The notes: generated from the letters alone by a model not told the origin. Positions 19,938 to 29,601 are shown, counted from the stretch's first letter. The stretch: 64,000 bases of DNA from Paracoccus denitrificans (GCF_900100045.1 NZ_FNEA01000014.1:1-64000), one strand, 5' to 3'. Numbers and translations are program-made.

Positions 19938-20308
19938 AACACACTTTCCTTCAGGTCGCGCTGGGTGGGGCCTTGGGTTCCGCGGCGCGCTATGGGGTCA
20001 ATATCCTGGCCGGGCGGCTGACCCCCGGCTTTCCGCTGGGCACGCTGAGCGTGAACATCGCCGGCTGCCTGGCCATGGGGCTGCTGGCGGCGTTGCTGGC
20101 GCATCGGGGCGGGCAGCATCTGGCGCCTTTCCTGCTGACCGGGATGCTGGGCGGCTTCACCACGTTCTCCGCCTTCGCGCTGGACACCATGACCCTGTGG
20201 GAACGGGGCGAGATCGCCACCGCGCTTGGCTATGTGCTGGGCTCGGTCGTGCTGTCGCTGGCGGCGGTGATCGCCGGGCTGACCGTCGGTCGGGGGCTTT
20301 TCGCATGA
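19934..20308 (+). CDS. crcB: Fluoride channel CrcB/FluC
   Basis: Small inner-membrane fluoride exporter working as a dual-topology dimer (124 residues, four membrane helices). Conserved features: GTLSVNIAGCLAMGLL with the pore Asn, and GMLGGFTTFSAFALDT with the TTFS sodium/fluoride-site motif. The start sits in an ATGA overlap with rarA, and its stop overlaps the next gene in the same way. I see no fluoride riboswitch, as there is no leader. Confidence 0.93.
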   Translation: MKHTFLQVALGGALGSAARYGVNILAGRLTPGFPLGTLSVNIAGCLAMGLLAALLAHRGGQHLAPFLLTGMLGGFTTFSAFALDTMTLWERGEIATALGYVLGSVVLSLAAVIAGLTVGRGLFA

Positions 20309-21351
20309 GCGGCGTGCAGACCATCCGCGTCGGCGAGGACGAGGGCGAACAGCGCATCGACCGCTGGCTGAAGAAGCGGTTTCCGCAGCTGACCCAGGGC
20401 GCGGTGGAAAAGATGTGCCGCACCGGCCAGCTGCGCGTCGATGGCGGCCGGGTCAAGGCCAATACCCGCATCGAACCCGGGCAGGAGGTGCGCGTGCCGC
20501 CGCTGCCCGAGGGCGCGCCGCCGCCCGCCGCGCCGAAAGCGTCGGTGAAGCAATCCGACGCCGAGATGATCCAGTCCTGCGTTCTGTGGCGCGACGAGCA
20601 TATCATCGCGCTGAACAAGCCGCCTGGCCTGCCCTCGCAGGGCGGCTCGGGGCAGGGCGACCGGCATGTGGACGGGCTGACCACGGCCTTGATGTTCGGC
20701 TACAAGGACCGGCCCAAGCTGGTGCATCGGCTGGACAAGGACACTTCGGGCGTGCTGCTGCTGGCGCGCACCGACCGGATCGCGCGCGCGCTCAGCGAGG
20801 CGTTCCGCCACCGCCTGACCCGCAAGATCTATTGGGCCGCCGTGGCGGGCGTTCCGCATCCGCGCATGGGCTCGATCAAATACGGGCTCGTGAAGGCGCC
20901 GGGCCGGGGCAGGGGCGGCGAGGGCGAAAAGATGATGGCCGTGCATCCCTCGGCCGTCGCTGCGACCGAGGGCGCCAAGCGTGCCCATACCGACTATGCC
21001 GTGCTGGATGCCCTGGGCGGCCGGGTCAGCTGGGTGGCCATGGTGCCGGTCACCGGCCGCACCCACCAGCTGCGCGCCCACATGGCCGAGATCGGCCATC
21101 CCATCGTCGGCGACGGCAAATACGGCGGCTCGGGGCAAGAGAACCTGGGCGACGGCTGGGGCGCCCAGCTTGGCGGAGAGATCAGCCGCAAGCTGCACCT
21201 GCACGCCCGCATGATCCGGTTCGAGCATCCGATCACCAAGAAGCTGATCACCGTCACCGCGCCCTTGCCCGAACACATGAGCCGCACCTGGAAGACGCTG
21301 GGCTGGTCGGAGAACGACGTGCCCGAAGACCCCTTTGCCGAGACAGCATGA
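20305..21351 (+). CDS. rluC: 23S rRNA pseudouridine synthase, RluC family
   Basis: Isomerises uridines in 23S rRNA (348 residues). An S4 RNA-binding domain covers about residues 15-75 (QRIDRWLKKRFPQLTQGAVEKMCRTGQLRVDGGRVK). The RluA-type catalytic core follows with HRLDKDTSGVLLLAR, where D144 is the catalytic aspartate. The motif GRTHQLRAHMAEIGHPIVGD is typical. An insert (KAPGRGRGGEGEKMM) separates the two halves. RluC is the best match but RluD cannot be excluded. Overlaps both neighbours by four bases. Confidence 0.88.
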   Translation: MSGVQTIRVGEDEGEQRIDRWLKKRFPQLTQGAVEKMCRTGQLRVDGGRVKANTRIEPGQEVRVPPLPEGAPPPAAPKASVKQSDAEMIQSCVLWRDEHIIALNKPPGLPSQGGSGQGDRHVDGLTTALMFGYKDRPKLVHRLDKDTSGVLLLARTDRIARALSEAFRHRLTRKIYWAAVAGVPHPRMGSIKYGLVKAPGRGRGGEGEKMMAVHPSAVAATEGAKRAHTDYAVLDALGGRVSWVAMVPVTGRTHQLRAHMAEIGHPIVGDGKYGGSGQENLGDGWGAQLGGEISRKLHLHARMIRFEHPITKKLITVTAPLPEHMSRTWKTLGWSENDVPEDPFAETA

Positions 21352-22010
21352 AACTGGTCATCTTCGACATCGACGGCACGCTGGTCGACAGCCAGCACGA
21401 GATCACCCAGGCGATGAACCGGGGCATGAGCGTCGCCGGCCTGCCCGAGATGGAGCCCGCGCGCATCCTGTCCATCGTCGGCCTGTCGCTGCCGGTCGCC
21501 GTGGCGCAGCTGTTGCCCGGCGCGGGCCCCGACCTGCATGAGCGCGTCGTGGCCGGCTATCGCGAATCCTTCATCGCCTCGCGCGCGGCGGGGGCGCTGC
21601 CGCCGCTTTATCCCGGCGCGCTGGAATGCCTGGACGCGCTGGCCTCGCGGGACGAGGTGCTGTTGGGCATCGCTACCGGCAAGCCGGCGCGGGGGTTGGC
21701 GGCGATCCTGGATGCGCATGGGCTGACGCGGCGCTTCATCACCCGGCAATCGGCGGACGGCCATCCGTCCAAGCCGCATCCGGCCATGCTGGAAAGCGCG
21801 CTGTCGGAAACCGGCGTGCCGGCCGCGCGCGCGGTCATGGTGGGCGATTCCACCTTCGACATGGAAATGGCGCGGGCGGCCGGCGTGGCCGGCTTCGGCG
21901 TCGGCTGGGGCTTTTGCCCGGTCGAGGAACTGCATGCGGCCGGCGCCCATCTGATCGCGCCGGATTATCCCGCGCTGACCCGCGCACTGCTGGAGTGGGC
22001 CGATGAGTGA
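21348..22010 (+). CDS. HAD-superfamily hydrolase (phosphoglycolate phosphatase-like)
   Basis: Haloacid-dehalogenase hydrolase (220 residues). Motif I is FDIDGTLVDS with nucleophile D7 and D9; motif II is IATGKP; motif III/IV is KPHPAMLESAL and VGDSTFDMEMARAAG. The helical cap after motif I makes it a subclass I phosphatase, of the Gph/YjjG type. The substrate is not evident. It sits in the rarA-ATP12 overlapping run: four bases with the pseudouridine synthase and eight with the next gene. Confidence 0.85.
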   Translation: MKLVIFDIDGTLVDSQHEITQAMNRGMSVAGLPEMEPARILSIVGLSLPVAVAQLLPGAGPDLHERVVAGYRESFIASRAAGALPPLYPGALECLDALASRDEVLLGIATGKPARGLAAILDAHGLTRRFITRQSADGHPSKPHPAMLESALSETGVPAARAVMVGDSTFDMEMARAAGVAGFGVGWGFCPVEELHAAGAHLIAPDYPALTRALLEWADE

Positions 22011-22713
22011 ATGGAAGGCGCGCCGTTTCTGGGCATCCGTCGGGATCCACAAGGAAGAGGGCGGCTGGGCCGTTCTGCTGGACGAGCGTCCCCTGCGCAC
22101 GCCGGGCAAGCAGCCGCTGCGCCTGCCGACCGAGGCGCTGGCGCTGGCCATCGCCGAGGAATGGCAGGCGGTGCAGGAGGTGATCGACCCTAATGCGATG
22201 CCGCTGACCCGCTCGGCCAATTCCGCCATCGAGAAGGTGGCGCCGCAATTCGACGCGGTGGCGGCGATGTTGGGCGATTATGGCGGCACGGACCTGCTGT
22301 CCTATCGCGCCGACGCGCCCGAGGCGCTGGTGCGCGCCCAGGCCGAGGGCTGGGATCCGCTGATCGACTGGGCGGCGACCGAACTGCGGGCGCCGCTGCG
22401 CATCACCCATGGCGTGATCCCGGTGCCGCAGGATCCGGTCGTTCTGCTGAAATTGCGGGCAGAGGTCGCATCGCTCGATCCCTTCGGGCTGACGGCGCTG
22501 CACGATCTGGTGACTCTGCCGGGCTCGCTGATCCTGGGGCTGGCGGTGATTCGGGGGCGGATCGACGCGCCGACCGCCCATGCCCTGTCCCGGATTGACG
22601 AGGAATTTCAGGCAGAACGCTGGGGCCGGGACGAGGAGGCCGAGGCGCAGGCCGCAAGCCGTCTGGCCGCGATGCGCGATTCTGAGCGGTTCTGGCATCT
22701 CACCCGCGGCTGA
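22003..22713 (+). CDS. ATP12-family F1-ATPase assembly chaperone
   Basis: Homologue of the mitochondrial assembly factor ATP12, which binds F1-alpha before it joins F1 (236 residues). The family is restricted to alphaproteobacteria and mitochondria. Conserved segments: RRFWASVGIHKEEGGWAVLLDERPLRTPGKQPL near the N-terminus, AIAEEWQAVQEVIDPNAMPLTRSANSAI and the central GGTDLLSYRADAPEALVRAQ...WDPLIDWA. Last gene of the run; a promoter follows for aapJ. Confidence 0.93.
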   Translation: MSEWKARRFWASVGIHKEEGGWAVLLDERPLRTPGKQPLRLPTEALALAIAEEWQAVQEVIDPNAMPLTRSANSAIEKVAPQFDAVAAMLGDYGGTDLLSYRADAPEALVRAQAEGWDPLIDWAATELRAPLRITHGVIPVPQDPVVLLKLRAEVASLDPFGLTALHDLVTLPGSLILGLAVIRGRIDAPTAHALSRIDEEFQAERWGRDEEAEAQAASRLAAMRDSERFWHLTRG

Positions 22714-22734
22714 CGGGCGCGTTTTGGTTCTTTC

Positions 22735-22762
22735 TTGACGCACCGGCCTCCATCGGCACAAT
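22735..22762 (+). promoter_or_regulatory. Candidate promoter for aapJQMP
   Basis: TTGACG (22735-22740), 16 bases, CACAAT (22757-22762). It leaves a leader of about 100 bases before aapJ, which includes an unused in-frame ATG at 22782. Confidence 0.55.
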
Positions 22763-22865
22763 GCCGCTTATGGGGGCATAAATGCTCCTTGCTCAAACGG
22801 GCTCGCCAACGGGCCTTGCATTGGCTCATTCCTGGACGAGTCCGGGAACAACAGTGGGGAAATCA

Positions 22866-23891
22866 ATGAAGAAATCTGTATTCTTCGGCTCTGTGACGGC
22901 GGTCGCGCTGGCGGCCTCGGGTGCCTTGGCCGCAGAAGGCGACACGCTGAAGGAGGTCAAGGCCCGCGGGGTGCTGAACTGCGGCGTGAATACCGGCCTG
23001 ATCGGCTTCGCCGCCCCTGACGCGAACGGCAACTGGTCCGGCTTCGACGTCGCCTTCTGCAAGGCCATGGCCGCGGCCGTGCTGGGCGATGCGACCAAGA
23101 TCAAATATGTGCCGACCACCGGCCAGACCCGCTTCACGGCGCTTTCCTCGGGCGAGGTGGACCTTCTGGCCCGCAACTCCACCTGGACCTTCCAGCGCGA
23201 CACCGACCTCAAGCTCGACTTCATCGGCGTCAACTACTACGACGGCCAGGGCTTCATGGTCCGCAAGGATCTGGGCGTCAGCTCGGCGAAAGAGCTGAAC
23301 GGCGCCACGATCTGCATCCAGACCGGCACCACGACCGAGCTGAACCTGGCCGATTACTTCAAGGCCAACAACATGGACTACCAGCCGGTCAACATCGACA
23401 GCAACGCCGAGGGCGAACAGCAATACATGGCCGGCGCCTGCGATGCCTATACCACCGACGCCTCGGGCCTGGCCGCGACCCGCGCCAGCTTTGCCGACCC
23501 GGAAAACCACATCATCCTGCCCGAGATCATCTCGAAAGAGCCCTTGGGCCCGGCGGTGCGCCATGGCGACAACAACTGGGGCGACATCGCGCGCTGGACG
23601 CTTTACGCGCTGATCGCCGCCGAGGAATACGGCGTCACCTCGGCCAATATCGACGAGCTGGCGAAATCCTCGCAGAACCCGGAAGTCCAGCGCCTGCTGG
23701 GCACCACCGACGATCTGGGCAAGATGATCGGGCTTGACGCCGAATGGGCCAAGCGCGCCATCAAGGCCGGCGGCAACTATGGCGAGATCTTTGCCGCCAC
23801 CATCGGCGAACAGACCCCGATCGGCCTGGCGCGCGGCCTGAACGCGCAATGGACCCAAGGCGGGCTGATGTATGCGATGCCCTTCCGGTAA
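22866..23891 (+). CDS. aapJ: General L-amino-acid ABC transporter, binding protein AapJ
   Basis: Periplasmic binding protein of the Aap system (341 residues), which takes up a broad range of L-amino acids in alphaproteobacteria. Signal peptide MKKSVFFGSVTAVALAASGALA. The family segment LKEVKARGVLNCGVNTGLIGFAAPDANGNWSGFDVAFCKAMAAAVLGD is followed by the SBP_bac_3 fold and the C-terminal GLARGLNAQWTQGGLMYAMPFR. The start was chosen at the methionine opening the signal peptide. Confidence 0.96.
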   Translation: MKKSVFFGSVTAVALAASGALAAEGDTLKEVKARGVLNCGVNTGLIGFAAPDANGNWSGFDVAFCKAMAAAVLGDATKIKYVPTTGQTRFTALSSGEVDLLARNSTWTFQRDTDLKLDFIGVNYYDGQGFMVRKDLGVSSAKELNGATICIQTGTTTELNLADYFKANNMDYQPVNIDSNAEGEQQYMAGACDAYTTDASGLAATRASFADPENHIILPEIISKEPLGPAVRHGDNNWGDIARWTLYALIAAEEYGVTSANIDELAKSSQNPEVQRLLGTTDDLGKMIGLDAEWAKRAIKAGGNYGEIFAATIGEQTPIGLARGLNAQWTQGGLMYAMPFR

Positions 23892-23912
23892 TCGCATCTG
23901 AACAAAGGGTGT

Positions 23913-23934
23913 GCGGGGGCGCATGTCCCCCCGC
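23913..23934 (+). terminator. Attenuator-like hairpin between aapJ and aapQ
   Basis: GCGGGGG (23913-23919) pairs with CCCCCGC (23928-23934). No T-run follows. Such GC-rich stems between binding-protein and permease genes commonly stabilise the upstream mRNA and raise the ratio of binding protein to membrane parts. Confidence 0.55.
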
Positions 23935-24006
23935 GCGCCCCGAATGAAAGCCGGCAAGCCAGAGGCCAAAGGCCCGTCACCCAAGCCGGATACAGGGGGT
24001 TAATAC

Positions 24007-25260
24007 ATGGTCACCTATACGGGGGCGGACAATCCGCCGTTCCGGTTGTCGATGCTGATCTATGATCGGCGCTACCGCTCGCTGACCCTGCAAGCCATCG
24101 TCTTCATCCTGGTGATGCTGGCGGCGAGTTGGCTGATCGACAACACGCTGCGCAACCTGTCCGCCATGGGCAAGACGCTCAGCTTCGATTTCCTTTTCCG
24201 CCGCGCGGGATACGACATCCCGCAGCAGCTTATCCCATACAATTCCGACGACACCCATCTGCGCGCTACCGTGATCGGGCTGCTGAACACGCTGCTGGTC
24301 TCGATCCTGGGCTGTATCGCCGCGACGATCCTGGGCGTGATCGTGGGCGTGCTGCGGCTGTCCTCGAACTGGCTGATCGCGCGGCTGATGACGGTCTATG
24401 TCGAGGTCTTCCGCAACATCCCCCTGCTGTTGTGGATCCTGGTCTGCCTTGCGATCTTTACCGAGGTCATGCCGCCGCCCAACGCCTATCGCGGCGAGAA
24501 TCCGGCGGCGAACATGATCCTGTTCGACATGATCGCACCCACGAACCGCTATACCGCCATCCCCTCGATCGGCATGACCAACCCGCCCGGCACCATCTCG
24601 CTGGGGCGCGAGGGGATCAGCTGGGCGTTCATCGCCTTTGCCGTGGTCATCGCCGCCGCCTGGACCGGCTGGCGCGTGCTGCGCAACTGGGCGCAGCGGG
24701 TGCAGGACCGGACCGGCAAGCGGCCGCGGACCTGGTGGATCAGCCTGGCGATGTTCGTCGTCCCGGTGCTGTTCCTGACCTGGTATTTCGGCCTGCATCT
24801 GGTTCCGCCGGTGCTGCGCGGCTTCAACTTCGCCGACGGCATCAACCTCGACAACGCCTTCGTGGTGCTGTGGCTGGCACTGACGCTCTATACCGGCGCC
24901 TTCATCGCCGAGATCGTGCGCGCCGGTATCCTGGCCGTCAGCCGCGGCCAGACCGAGGCAGCCTTTGCGCTGGGACTGCGCCCGCGCCGCACCATGTCGC
25001 TGGTCGTGCTGCCCCAGGCGTTGCGGGTGATCGTGCCCCCGCTGATCTCGCAATACCTGAACCTGACCAAGAACAGTTCGCTTGCCATCGCCGTGGGCTA
25101 CATGGACCTGCGCGGCACGCTGGGCGGCACCACGCTGAACCAGACCGGGCGCGAGATGGAGGCGATGGTGCTGATGATGGGCATCTATCTGGCGCTCAGC
25201 CTGATCATCTCGGCCGGGATGAACATCTTCAACAGCCGCGTCAAGCTGAAGGAGCGGTGA
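24007..25260 (+). CDS. aapQ: General L-amino-acid ABC transporter, permease AapQ
   Basis: Inner-membrane permease (417 residues) that pairs with AapM. It is much longer than the usual HisQ-type permease because of an insert between early membrane segments, a known feature of the Aap system. The permease signature is in the C-terminal third (FIAEIVRAGILAVSRGQTEAAFALGLRPRRTMSLVVLPQALRVIVPPLISQYLNLTKNSSLA). One base separates it from aapM. Confidence 0.95.
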   Translation: MVTYTGADNPPFRLSMLIYDRRYRSLTLQAIVFILVMLAASWLIDNTLRNLSAMGKTLSFDFLFRRAGYDIPQQLIPYNSDDTHLRATVIGLLNTLLVSILGCIAATILGVIVGVLRLSSNWLIARLMTVYVEVFRNIPLLLWILVCLAIFTEVMPPPNAYRGENPAANMILFDMIAPTNRYTAIPSIGMTNPPGTISLGREGISWAFIAFAVVIAAAWTGWRVLRNWAQRVQDRTGKRPRTWWISLAMFVVPVLFLTWYFGLHLVPPVLRGFNFADGINLDNAFVVLWLALTLYTGAFIAEIVRAGILAVSRGQTEAAFALGLRPRRTMSLVVLPQALRVIVPPLISQYLNLTKNSSLAIAVGYMDLRGTLGGTTLNQTGREMEAMVLMMGIYLALSLIISAGMNIFNSRVKLKER

Positions 25261-25261
25261 G

Positions 25262-26716
25262 ATGAGCGAGACGCATTCCGAAACCGTCGCCTATGTCCGC
25301 GAGACCATGCTGCCGCCCGAGCCGCCGCCGCTGGCCGAATCCGGCGCGATCAAATGGCTGCGCGAGAACCTGTTCTCGGGGCCGCTGAACATCGCGCTGA
25401 CCTTCGTCGGGCTGGGCATCGTCTGGCTGATCCTCAGCACCGTCGGCCCGTGGCTGTCGCATTCCGTCTGGAACGCCGGCAGCATGGCCGAATGCCGGCA
25501 GATCATCGCCGAAACCTGGGGGCAGGGCGCCTCGGGGGCCTGCTTTGCCCTGATCAAGCACCGCTGGAACCAGTTCATGTTCGGCTTCTATCCGCAGGTG
25601 CTTTACTGGCGCCCGGTGCTGGCCTTCGGCCTGCTGTTCCTGGCACTGGCGCCGGTGCTGTTTTCCGAAAGCGCCAAGGCGCGGCGGATCGTGCTGGGCC
25701 TGTCGATGGTGCTGACCTTCGTCATCGCCGCCCTGCTGGGCGCCCCCGTGGCCGCGCTGCTGGGAATGGCCGTGCTGATGCTGGCCTGGGCGGCGCTGAT
25801 CGAGACGCGCCCGCAATGGTCGCTGCTGGCGAGCCTGGTCTATCCCTTCATCGCCGTCTGGCTGCTCTGGGGCGGCTCGCTCTGGAGCGAGGCGATGGTG
25901 CTGGCCGGCTTCGGCCTTGGCTTCGCGGTCTGGCGGGTGCTTGCGGCGCGGTTCGGCCTGCTGGCCTTTGCGCTGGCGGTGGTGGTGGCGGCGGCCTGGT
26001 GGCTGCTGCTGTCCGGTCCGCTGGCTTCGGCGCTGGCGGGCGTTCTGCCGCTGCGGCTTCGGCCGGTATCCTCGGACCAGTTCGGCGGCTTCGTGCTGTC
26101 GATCACCATCGGCGTGGCCGGTATCGCGCTGTCCCTGCCGCTGGGGGTGATCCTGGCGCTTGCCCGGCGCTCGGACCTGCCGGTGATCAAGCTGCTGGCG
26201 GTGATGTTCATCGAGTTCATCCGCGGCGTGCCGCTGATCACGCTGTTGTTCGTGGCCTCGCTGCTGCTCAACTATTTCCTGCCGCCGGGCACGAATTTCG
26301 ACATCATCCTGCGGGTCATCATCATGGTGACGCTGTTCGCCGCCGCCTATATGGCCGAGGTGATCCGCGGCGGCCTTGCCGCCCTGCCAAAGGGCCAATA
26401 CGAGGCTGCCGACGCGCTGGGGCTGGACTATTGGAAGGCGCAGCGGCTGATCATCCTGCCGCAGGCGCTGAAGATCTCGATCCCCGGCATCGTCTCGACC
26501 TTCATCGGCATGTTCAAGGACACCACGCTGGTCGTCTTCGTCGGGTTGTTCGACCCGTTGAAGGCCATGGCCGATACCATCCGCGCAAGCTTCGAATGGA
26601 AAGGCGCCTATTGGGAGCCCTATATCTTCGTCGGCGCGATCTTCTTCATCCTCTGCTTCGGCATGTCGCGTTATTCCATGTATCTGGAACGCCGGCTGAA
26701 GCGCGACCACCGCTGA
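25262..26716 (+). CDS. aapM: General L-amino-acid ABC transporter, permease AapM
   Basis: Second permease of the Aap complex (484 residues). The N-terminal half has several extra membrane helices; the transport core starts near residue 270 ([26 protein letters not shown]). The EAA loop is [48 protein letters not shown]. It follows aapQ by one base and precedes aapP by ten. Confidence 0.95.
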   Translation: MSETHSETVAYVRETMLPPEPPPLAESGAIKWLRENLFSGPLNIALTFVGLGIVWLILSTVGPWLSHSVWNAGSMAECRQIIAETWGQGASGACFALIKHRWNQFMFGFYPQVLYWRPVLAFGLLFLALAPVLFSESAKARRIVLGLSMVLTFVIAALLGAPVAALLGMAVLMLAWAALIETRPQWSLLASLVYPFIAVWLLWGGSLWSEAMVLAGFGLGFAVWRVLAARFGLLAFALAVVVAAAWWLLLSGPLASALAGVLPLRLRPVSSDQFGGFVLSITIGVAGIALSLPLGVILALARRSDLPVIKLLAVMFIEFIRGVPLITLLFVASLLLNYFLPPGTNFDIILRVIIMVTLFAAAYMAEVIRGGLAALPKGQYEAADALGLDYWKAQRLIILPQALKISIPGIVSTFIGMFKDTTLVVFVGLFDPLKAMADTIRASFEWKGAYWEPYIFVGAIFFILCFGMSRYSMYLERRLKRDHR

Positions 26717-26726
26717 GGAGGCGCAC

Positions 26727-27500
26727 ATGACCACCCAAACCACCGCGATCCCCGCCGCAGGCCATGAGGCTGCCATCGAGATCGTCAATCTCAACAAATG
26801 GTACGGAACCTTCCATGTGCTGCGCGACATCGACCTGGTCGTCAGCCGCGGCGAGCGCATCGTGATCGCCGGCCCTTCGGGGTCGGGGAAATCGACGCTG
26901 ATCCGCTGCATCAACCGGCTCGAGGAACATCAGGCCGGCAAGATCATCGTGGACGGGACCGAACTGACCCATGACCTCAAGAACATCGACAAGGTGCGCT
27001 CCGAGGTCGGAATGGTGTTCCAGCATTTCAATCTGTTCCCGCATCTGACGATCCTGGAAAACTGCACGCTGGCGCCGATCTGGGTGCGCAAGATCCCCAA
27101 GCGCGAGGCCGAGGAAACGGCCATGCATTTCCTCACCAAGGTCAAGATCCCCGAGCAGGCGCATAAATATCCCGGCCAGCTGTCGGGCGGCCAGCAGCAG
27201 CGGGTGGCCATCGCGCGCTCGCTGTGCATGCGGCCGCGGATCATGCTGTTCGACGAGCCGACCTCGGCCTTGGACCCCGAGATGATCAAGGAGGTCTTGG
27301 ACACCATGATCGAGCTGGCCGAGGACGGCATGACCATGCTGTGCGTCACGCATGAGATGGGTTTTGCCCAGGCCGTGGCGCATCGGGTGATCTTCATGGA
27401 CCAGGGCCAGATCGTCGAGCAGAACACGCCGAAGGAGTTCTTCAACAACCCCCGGTCCGAGCGCACCAAGCTGTTCCTCAGCCAGATCCTGGGGCACTGA
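26727..27500 (+). CDS. aapP: General L-amino-acid ABC transporter, ATPase AapP
   Basis: ATP-binding subunit (257 residues) energising AapQM. Walker [10 protein letters not shown] (residues about 51-59), signature [15 protein letters not shown], Walker [15 protein letters not shown] and the switch histidine in CVTHEMGFA are all present. GGAGG precedes the start. Last gene of the aap operon; a T-rich hairpin follows. Confidence 0.96.
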   Translation: MTTQTTAIPAAGHEAAIEIVNLNKWYGTFHVLRDIDLVVSRGERIVIAGPSGSGKSTLIRCINRLEEHQAGKIIVDGTELTHDLKNIDKVRSEVGMVFQHFNLFPHLTILENCTLAPIWVRKIPKREAEETAMHFLTKVKIPEQAHKYPGQLSGGQQQRVAIARSLCMRPRIMLFDEPTSALDPEMIKEVLDTMIELAEDGMTMLCVTHEMGFAQAVAHRVIFMDQGQIVEQNTPKEFFNNPRSERTKLFLSQILGH

Positions 27501-27539
27501 GCGGCGATGCCGTGGGGGCGTCGCGCGCCCCTGCGGCCG

Positions 27540-27567
27540 GCCGCTGGCCGTGGGGCGGCTTTTCTTT
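27540..27567 (+). terminator. Terminator after aapP
   Basis: GCCGC (27540-27544) pairs with GCGGC (27555-27559), followed by TTTTCTTT. The stem is short, but the T-rich tail and position support it. A larger GC-rich fold covers 27512-27535. Confidence 0.55.
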
Positions 27568-27656
27568 GCCGGGGAAAGAACTATCCGGTTCAGTGACGGT
27601 TGCCGCCCGGGGCGGGCCCGGTCTATCTTGCCGTCAACCGCTTCGGAGACTTCAAG

Positions 27657-28502
27657 ATGAACCAGACCATTTTCCTGATGCTGGGACTTTTGGGCCTTGT
27701 CGGCATCGGCTCGGTCGTGTCGAGCAATGACGACGACCATGCGCCCGAGGGGTCCGACGAAGACCCCCGTGATCGGGATACCTTCATCGTGGGCACCGAA
27801 GGGGACGATACCCTGACCGGCACCGACGGCGATGACGCCATCCAGGGTCTGGACGGGAACGATCTTGTCGATGGCGGTCTGGGCGACGACCTGATCAGCA
27901 CCGGCTACGGCGACGATACGGTCCTGGCCGACCCGGGCGACGACAAGATCGACCTGGGCGGCGACGACGACCTTTACGGCGCCTATGACCTGGATGCAGA
28001 CGAGGGCGACGACACCATTGACGGCGGCTCGGGCAACGACACGATCATCACCAACCTGGGCAATCACTCGATCACCGGCGGCACGGGCGACGACCGGATC
28101 GAGGATCACGGCGGTTCCGTCTATATCGACGGCGAGGATGGCGACGACCTGATCCTGTCGCCCGATGCCTCGGATCCCGAGCGCCCCGATACGCTGCTGG
28201 GCGGTGCGGGCGAGGATACGATCCATGCCGGGGCGGGCGACATCGTCGAGGGCGGCGACGGCGCCGACCTGATCGTGCTGCGCAGCGATGCGGGGGGCGC
28301 CGCCGAGATCACCTATGGCGGCGAGGACACGATCACCATCACCCTGGCCGAAGGCTATGCCGGTGCCGAGGAATATGCGCTGGTCCAGGACGGCGACGAC
28401 GTGCGCGTGGTGCTGGACGGCCAGGACGTGGCCATTCTGCGCGATACCCTGGCCCGCGATGTCGGCACCGTCACCCTGGAACGCGAGGCGGCCGCGACCT
28501 GA
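27657..28502 (+). CDS. Acidic RTX-like calcium-binding repeat protein with N-terminal membrane segment
   Basis: A 281-residue, very acidic protein. The N-terminus is one hydrophobic segment (NQTIFLMLGLLGLVGIGSVVS), then SNDDD and a run of RTX-type repeats of the GxxGxD kind from about residue 42 (GTEGDDTLTGTDGDDAIQGLDGNDLVDGGLGDDL) to residue 230. The C-terminal 50 residues look like a folded cap (ITLAEGYAGAEEYALVQDGDDVRVVLDGQDVAIL). RTX proteins normally leave by a type I system with no N-terminal signal, so the hydrophobic start is unusual and may act as an anchor. Function unknown. It follows aapP by 156 bp, with a GGAG before the start. Confidence 0.8.
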   Translation: MNQTIFLMLGLLGLVGIGSVVSSNDDDHAPEGSDEDPRDRDTFIVGTEGDDTLTGTDGDDAIQGLDGNDLVDGGLGDDLISTGYGDDTVLADPGDDKIDLGGDDDLYGAYDLDADEGDDTIDGGSGNDTIITNLGNHSITGGTGDDRIEDHGGSVYIDGEDGDDLILSPDASDPERPDTLLGGAGEDTIHAGAGDIVEGGDGADLIVLRSDAGGAAEITYGGEDTITITLAEGYAGAEEYALVQDGDDVRVVLDGQDVAILRDTLARDVGTVTLEREAAAT

Positions 28503-28522
28503 TTCCCCGGCCCGGTCCATGA

Positions 28523-28555
28523 GAAAGGCGCGCAGGGCCGGCCCGCGCGCCTTTC
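28523..28555. terminator. Bidirectional terminator
   Basis: GAAAGGCGCGC (28523-28533) pairs perfectly with GCGCGCCTTTC (28545-28555). T-rich ends on both strands suit the two convergent genes. Confidence 0.75.
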
Positions 28556-28574
28556 CCGGTTTCCGTCCGTCCGG

Positions 28575-29435
28575 TCAGATCGCGGATTTGCGCGACTCTT
28601 CCAGGTAAAGCTCGCGCAGGCGGGCCGCCACCGGGCCTGGCTTGCCGTCGCCCAGCTGCACGCCGTCGATCTCGACCACCGGCAGCACGAAGGCCGAGGC
28701 CGAGGTGAAGAACGCCTCGTCCGCCGCCTGCGCCTCTTCGATGGTGAAGGGGCGCTCTTCGATCTGCATCTGCGCCTCGGCGGCATAGCGCAGGAGCGAG
28801 GCGCGGGTGATGCCGTGCAGGATGTCGTTCGACAGCTGGCGGGTGACGATCTTGCCGTCCTTGACGATATAGGTGTTGTTCGAGGTGCCCTCGGTCACGA
28901 AACCGTCCTCGGTGAACCAGGCGTCGTCGGCGCCGCGATGCTTGGCCTCCATCTTGGCCATCGAGGGATAGAGCAGTTGCACCGTCTTGATGTCGCGGCG
29001 GTGCCAGCGCATGTCGGGGATCGAGATCACCCGGATGCCGGTTTTCGCCTGCGGATTGTCGGCAAGGCCGGGCTTGGACTGGGTGAACATGACCACGGTC
29101 TGCGGCGTGTCCTCGGGCGGATAGATGAAGTCGCGGTCGCCGGGATTGCCGCGCGTGACCTGCAGATAGACCATGCCCTCGGTCAACGCGTTCAGCTCCA
29201 GCAGCTTGCGATGCGCCAGCAGCCATTCGTCGTCGCCAAGCGGGTTGCCCATGCCCAGCTCGGCCAGCGAACGGGTCAGCCGCTTCATGTGGCCGGCGAA
29301 ATCCAGCAGCTTGCCGTCCAGCACGCTCGTCACCTCGTAGACGCCGTCGCCCATCACGAAACCGCGGTCGAAGATCGAGACCTTGGCTTCGGTTTCCGGC
29401 AGATAGTCGCCATTCAGATAGACGGTGCGGGTCAT
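28575..29435 (-). CDS. dat: D-amino-acid transaminase, PLP fold type IV
   Basis: Class IV aminotransferase (286 residues), which moves amino groups between D-amino acids and 2-oxo acids, D-alanine and D-glutamate being the typical pair. The start YLNGDYLPETEAKVSIFDRGFVMGDGVYEV is typical. K150 (in RRDIKTVQLL) is the PLP-binding lysine and E182 (FVTEGTSNN) lies where the family has the ring-nitrogen Glu. The length matches D-alanine aminotransferase, but branched-chain and aminodeoxychorismate enzymes share the fold. It stands alone on the minus strand, divergent from mcl1. Confidence 0.82.
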   Translation of the reverse strand: MTRTVYLNGDYLPETEAKVSIFDRGFVMGDGVYEVTSVLDGKLLDFAGHMKRLTRSLAELGMGNPLGDDEWLLAHRKLLELNALTEGMVYLQVTRGNPGDRDFIYPPEDTPQTVVMFTQSKPGLADNPQAKTGIRVISIPDMRWHRRDIKTVQLLYPSMAKMEAKHRGADDAWFTEDGFVTEGTSNNTYIVKDGKIVTRQLSNDILHGITRASLLRYAAEAQMQIEERPFTIEEAQAADEAFFTSASAFVLPVVEIDGVQLGDGKPGPVAARLRELYLEESRKSAI

Positions 29436-29529
29436 GTCGTTTCTCCTGTCCCAGGGGCTTGCATCGCGGTCCTGCGCCTAAAGCGGCAAGGCGTCAAGAT
29501 GGGCGGGATTTCGCAGATGCAAAATCAGC

Positions 29530-29558
29530 TTGATGCAGGCGCAGCAATTATCTATCAG
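29530..29558 (+). promoter_or_regulatory. Candidate promoter for malyl-CoA lyase
   Basis: TTGATG (29530-29535), 17 bases, TATCAG (29553-29558). Both boxes are good, and the leader would be about 40 bases. Confidence 0.6.
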
Positions 29559-29601
29559 TTTCGCAGCGCCGTTTGAAACATCCTTACCCGAAAGGCAAGC
29601 C

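Noticed and set aside
27657-28502. RTX-like protein as a type I-secreted toxin.
   Set aside because: No C-terminal secretion domain, no toxin domain, no secretion genes nearby and an N-terminal membrane helix.
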